From: JADZAI01 sp046348585
GTDB taxonomy: Bacteria > Pseudomonadota > Alphaproteobacteria > Micropepsales > Micropepsaceae
Reading direction: 5' to 3'
Length of the DNA: 64,000 nt
Assembly: GCA_046348585.1 (NCBI GenBank)
Contig: JAXMDZ010000007.1
Span: 49,564-113,563, forward strand
The position numbers and the translations under genes are program-made. Every line of letters begins with the position of its first letter. The stretch's first letter is position 1. The notes beneath the pieces are model-generated. The model was not told where the DNA came from. It was given only the letters and a program-made list of their open reading frames with translations, and made no database searches. Shown one piece after another: positions 60,798 through 64,000 of this stretch.

Positions 60798-61406
60798 ATG
60801 AACCGCTCGCGCCACGCGAAATTTTATGTCGCCGCGATCCTCGCCCTCGCCGGAACCGCGGCCGCCGACGAACTCCCCTATCCGCCCCGCACCAGCCCGC
60901 CGGCCGTCGGATTCCTTGATGCCGCAAAGCCCATGTGCTGGGCCCGCACCTACGACAGCGCCCACATGGCTGCGCATCCGAAACAAAAGGTGACGGCCAT
61001 CGCGGTCAGCTATGTGGTGTCGAAGACCGTCCCCGAGCAGGCCGAACCTGTGCCGATGTGGGACCCCTACAGCAGCGTCCCGGCCTTCAGCGCGATCCTC
61101 GCGGTCACCATGAAGGGCCACACCAAGACCCTGCTGGCCGGCATCTACTGCACCGAAACCGACGACGCCAACCGGCTCGACTGCGGGGTCGAGGCGGACG
61201 GCGGCTCGTTCACGCTGACGAAGCGTCCGGACGGCAAGGTCCGTCTCGACAACCCCACAGGGTTCACGGTCGGCGACGGCGAGGAGGAAGGCGATTCGCC
61301 CGGCATCGACTCCGATACCGTGCTCGCCCAGGACGACCAGGAAGCCTTCCTGCTCGCCGAATCCAAAGGCGGCCTCTGCGACGCCGACTTCCCGCCCGCG
61401 CCCTAG
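60798..61406 (+). CDS. Hypothetical secreted protein
   Basis: 202 residues. A signal peptide (FYVAAILALAGTAAADELPY) precedes an unrecognised domain with KPMCWARTYDSAHMAAHPKQ, AGIYCTETDDANRLDCGVEA and an acidic end (EEEGDSPGIDSDTVLAQDDQ, GGLCDADFPPAP). Paired cysteines suggest a periplasmic location. GGGAGAG precedes the ATG. It is inserted on the opposite strand between folP and glmM and overlaps the folP end by 4 bp. Confidence 0.78.
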   Translation: MNRSRHAKFYVAAILALAGTAAADELPYPPRTSPPAVGFLDAAKPMCWARTYDSAHMAAHPKQKVTAIAVSYVVSKTVPEQAEPVPMWDPYSSVPAFSAILAVTMKGHTKTLLAGIYCTETDDANRLDCGVEADGGSFTLTKRPDGKVRLDNPTGFTVGDGEEEGDSPGIDSDTVLAQDDQEAFLLAESKGGLCDADFPPAP

Positions 61407-62218
61407 CCGCTCCGCCGCGCCGCCAGCGCCGCCGTCACCTTCAGCGCGTCGCGAAGGGGGCGCGGCTCGTGGGTGCGGATCATGTCCGCGCCCTGCCCCG
61501 CGGCGAACAGTTCGGCGGCGAGCGTCGCGGGCAGCGACTCGGCGACGCCGCGCCCCACCAGCCGGCGGATGAACGACTTGCGCGTCACCGAAACCAGGAC
61601 CGGCAGGCCGTAGCGGACCTTCAGCTCGGGCAGACGGCGCAGCGCCTCCAGCGAGGTCTCAGGATCGGTGCCGAGGAAGAATCCCATGCCGGGGTCGAGC
61701 ACCAGCCGCGACCGGGCGATCCCCGCCCCCTCCAGAGCCGCGAGACGCGCATCGAAGAAAGCGAAGATGCGTCCCATGATCTCGTTCGGCGGCACATCCA
61801 TGCGCGAGGCTTTGCCCCGGTCCTGCACCGCGTGCATGACGATCAGCCCGGCCGCGCTATCGGCGAGGCGCGGATAGAGCGCGGGATCGGGAAAGCCGTG
61901 AATGTCGTTGAGATAGGCGACGCCCTGCGCCAGCGCCCAGAGCTGCACCTCGGGCTCGTAGCTGTCGATCGAAACGGCGATCCCCTCCGCCATCAGCGCG
62001 GGCACGACCGGCGCGAGACGGGCGATCTCGGTCGCCGCGCCGACCGCGCCCGCGTCCGGGTTCGACGACGCCGCGCCCACATCCACCGCATCGGCTCCGT
62101 CCGCCGTCAGCCCCCGCCCGTGCGCCAGCGCCGCCGCCGGCTCCAGATAGCGCCCGCCATCCGAAAACGAATCCGCCGTGATGTTGAGAATGCCGAAGAG
62201 CTTCGGGCCGTGCGTCAT
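61403..62218 (-). CDS. folP: Dihydropteroate synthase, Sul-like
   Basis: 271 residues. It joins 4-aminobenzoate to the pterin in folate synthesis. LFGILNITADSFSDGG, YLNDIHGFPDPALYP and VTRKSFIRRL are the substrate and phosphate motifs. Several segments follow mobile sulfonamide-resistance enzymes (Sul1/2) instead of the usual FolP: VDVGAASSNPDA where FolP has a GGESTRPGA-type loop, SIDSYEPEVQ, LDPGMGFFL (residues 174-182) with ETSL, and IRTHEPRPLRDAL. It sits at the ancestral ftsH-folP-glmM position, so it is chromosomal. Confidence 0.93.
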   Translation of the reverse strand: MTHGPKLFGILNITADSFSDGGRYLEPAAALAHGRGLTADGADAVDVGAASSNPDAGAVGAATEIARLAPVVPALMAEGIAVSIDSYEPEVQLWALAQGVAYLNDIHGFPDPALYPRLADSAAGLIVMHAVQDRGKASRMDVPPNEIMGRIFAFFDARLAALEGAGIARSRLVLDPGMGFFLGTDPETSLEALRRLPELKVRYGLPVLVSVTRKSFIRRLVGRGVAESLPATLAAELFAAGQGADMIRTHEPRPLRDALKVTAALAARRSG

Positions 62219-62232
62219 GGCCGCACCATAAG

Positions 62233-62260
62233 AAAAACCCCGGCGCGGCGCACCGGGGTT
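62233..62260 (-). terminator. Intrinsic terminator after ftsH
   Basis: AACCCCGG / CCGGGGTT (8 bp) with a 9-nt loop, followed on the minus strand by TTTC. It lies between ftsH and folP, so folP probably relies on read-through or its own promoter. Confidence 0.72.
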
Positions 62261-62285
62261 TCGCTCGTTTCGAATGTAGCCGGTT

Positions 62286-64000
62286 TCAGCCCGGCTGCGG
62301 CGCGGGGTCGAAGCCGCCGCTCGGCTTGCCGCGCCCGCCGGTCGGCACCGAGGATTGCGGCCGCGTCGCTTCGGTATCGGCCGGTTCCTCGCGGTTCGGC
62401 TTGTCGCCGCGCAGCAGGCCCTGGATCTCGTCGCCCGACAGCGTCTCGTACTCCAGCAGCCCGCGCGCGATGATCTCCAGCTGGTCGCGCTTGCCTTCGA
62501 TGATCTCGCGCGCCTTGGCCGTGCCGGCGTCCACCAGGCGGCGGATCTCCTTCTCGATCGTCATCAGCGTCGAGCCGGACACGTTGGTCTGGCGGCCCAT
62601 CGAGTAGCCGAGGAACACCTCGTCGTTGTTCTCGCCATAGGCGACCGTGCCGACCTCGTCGGAGAAGCCCCAGCGCGTCACCATGGCGCGCGCCAGGCGC
62701 GTCGCGCCCTCGATGTCGGACGATGCGCCCGAGGTGACCTTCTCCTTGCCGAAGATCACTTCCTCGGCGATGCGTCCGCCCATCATGATGGCGAGGCGCG
62801 AGGTCATCTGCTCGAACGACATCGACAGCTTGTCGCCCTCGGGCAGCTGCATCACCATGCCGAGCGCCCGGCCGCGCGGGATGATCGTCGCCTTGTGGAC
62901 CGGATCGGCCGAGGGAACGTTCATCGCCACCAGCGCATGGCCGCCCTCGTGATAGGCGGTCAGCTTCTTCTCGTCCTCGGACATCACCATCGAGCGCCGC
63001 TCGGCGCCCATCATCACCTTGTCCTTGGCGTCCTCGAATTCGCGCATCGTCACGACGCGGCGCGAGCGGCGGGCCGCCAGCAGCGCCGCCTCGTTGACGA
63101 GATTGGCGAGATCGGCACCGGAGAAGCCCGGCGTGCCGCGAGCGATGGTGCGGGCGTTGACGTCGGGGGCCAGCGGAACCTTCCGCATATGCACCTTCAG
63201 GATCTTCTCGCGGCCGATGATGTCGGGGTTGGGCACCACGACCTGGCGGTCGAAGCGGCCCGGCCGCAGCAGCGCCGGATCGAGCACGTCGGGGCGGTTG
63301 GTCGCCGCGATGATGATGATGCCTTCGTTGGCCTCGAAGCCGTCCATTTCGACGAGCAGCTGGTTCAGCGTCTGCTCGCGCTCGTCGTTGCCGTTGCCGA
63401 GGCCCGCGCCGCGATGGCGGCCGACCGCGTCGATTTCGTCGATGAAGACGATGCAAGGGGCGTTCTTTTTGGCCTGCTCGAACATGTCGCGCACGCGGCT
63501 CGCGCCGACGCCGACGAACATTTCCACGAAGTCCGAACCCGAGATCGTGAAGAACGGCACGTTCGCCTCGCCGGCGACGGCGCGCGCGATCAGCGTCTTG
63601 CCGGTGCCCGGCGGGCCGACCAGCAGCGCGCCCTTGGGGATCTTGCCGCCCAGGCGCTGGAATTTCTGGGGGTCGCGCAGGAACTCGACGATCTCCTGCA
63701 GCTCCTCCTTGGCCTCGTCGACGCCGGCCACGTCCTCGAAGGTGACGCGGCCGTGCTTCTCGGTCAGCAGCTTGGCCTTCGACTTGCCGAAGCCCATCGC
63801 CTTGCCGCCCGCGCCCTGCATCTGGCGCATGAAGAAGATCCACACGCCGATCAGCAGCAGCATCGGGAACCAGTTGATGATGATGCCGATGAGGCTCGGG
63901 CTGCCGTCGTCCATCGGCTTGGCGGTCGTGTTCACGCCCTTGGCGAGCAGCGACTTCACCATGTCGGGGTCGTAGGGGATCGTGGTCTGGAACGGCTCGC
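62286..64000 (-). CDS. ftsH: ATP-dependent zinc metalloprotease FtsH (5' end outside window)
   Basis: About 571 residues visible; the N-terminal membrane helix and some periplasmic residues lie beyond the window edge. The frame is open to base 64000 (PFQTTIPYDPD precedes MVKSLLAKG). The second helix is FPMLLLIGVWIFFMRQM. AAA motifs: Walker A VGPPGTGKTLIARAVAGEA, Walker B CIVFIDEIDAVGRHRGAG and the SRH NRPDVLDPALLRPGRFDR. The protease zinc site is HEGGH. It degrades membrane and regulatory proteins, including sigma-32 in other bacteria. Confidence 0.96.
   Translation of the reverse strand, partial: EPFQTTIPYDPDMVKSLLAKGVNTTAKPMDDGSPSLIGIIINWFPMLLLIGVWIFFMRQMQGAGGKAMGFGKSKAKLLTEKHGRVTFEDVAGVDEAKEELQEIVEFLRDPQKFQRLGGKIPKGALLVGPPGTGKTLIARAVAGEANVPFFTISGSDFVEMFVGVGASRVRDMFEQAKKNAPCIVFIDEIDAVGRHRGAGLGNGNDEREQTLNQLLVEMDGFEANEGIIIIAATNRPDVLDPALLRPGRFDRQVVVPNPDIIGREKILKVHMRKVPLAPDVNARTIARGTPGFSGADLANLVNEAALLAARRSRRVVTMREFEDAKDKVMMGAERRSMVMSEDEKKLTAYHEGGHALVAMNVPSADPVHKATIIPRGRALGMVMQLPEGDKLSMSFEQMTSRLAIMMGGRIAEEVIFGKEKVTSGASSDIEGATRLARAMVTRWGFSDEVGTVAYGENNDEVFLGYSMGRQTNVSGSTLMTIEKEIRRLVDAGTAKAREIIEGKRDQLEIIARGLLEYETLSGDEIQGLLRGDKPNREEPADTEATRPQSSVPTGGRGKPSGGFDPAPQPG

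Overview
The window is about 64 kb of very GC-rich chromosome (about 70% by eye), densely coded. It comes from a free-living, flagellated alphaproteobacterium. Several things place it there: CtrA, ChpT, SciP, a FlbD-type flagellar activator, EipA (DUF1134), an RpoH with a candidate sigma-32-type promoter of its own, and a serC-serA pair behind an RNA leader. Three perfect CtrA boxes (TTAA-N7-TTAA) precede sciP, fliI and chpT. I cannot fix the family. No complete phage, plasmid or insertion sequence is visible; the most accessory-looking part is 48.5-49.5 kb (toxin-antitoxin module and dispersed repeats).

Layout. 1-5.4 kb: end of a SulP transporter, tRNA-Met, a TonB-dependent receptor and mnmA. 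5.4-28.9 kb: a flagellar region with flgL-flgK on the minus strand, then fliK-flgD-flgE, sciP, fliF-fliG-fliH-fliN-flbD-flhA-flhF-flhG on the plus strand, and fliI-fliJ on the minus strand. A lemA gene and two tandem DUF2207 genes sit inside it. 29-32.6 kb: ctrA, a lipoprotein, a CVNH-type secreted protein, a single-domain response regulator and chpT. 32.6-38.4 kb: cysQ, a 39-residue membrane protein and a universal stress protein behind an FNR-type box, an FNR-like regulator, a pyruvyl transferase-like gene and an SPFH-NfeD pair. 38.4-45.2 kb: eipA, secF without secD, hrpB, tRNA-Glu and rluD. 45.2-48.5 kb: a compact five-gene operon (thioredoxin-like protein, ABC ATPase, FtsX-like permease, two related CxFCPP exported proteins). 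48.5-49.5 kb: vapBC bracketed by 49-bp repeats. 49.7-53.6 kb: rpoH, a DUF2214 protein, a nitronate monooxygenase-like gene and purA, the last two with indel signatures. 53.7-64 kb: a glycosyltransferase-like gene, serA-serC, phzF-thiD-glmM, a secreted protein, a Sul-like folP and the bulk of ftsH.

How it fits together. CtrA boxes tie the cell-cycle circuit (ctrA, chpT, sciP) to early flagellar genes (fliIJ, and more weakly fliF). FlbD and a sigma-54-type promoter in front of flgK point to a later hook and filament tier, as in the Caulobacter flagellar hierarchy. The points most worth following up are: a folP with the sequence hallmarks of mobile sulfonamide-resistance (Sul) enzymes; an intrinsic-terminator-like hairpin inside the first codons of serC; the thioredoxin/ABC/CxFCPP operon; the FNR-box unit with a tiny membrane protein; and a cluster of indels in purA and its neighbour that suggests either a damaged or a locally misassembled sequence.
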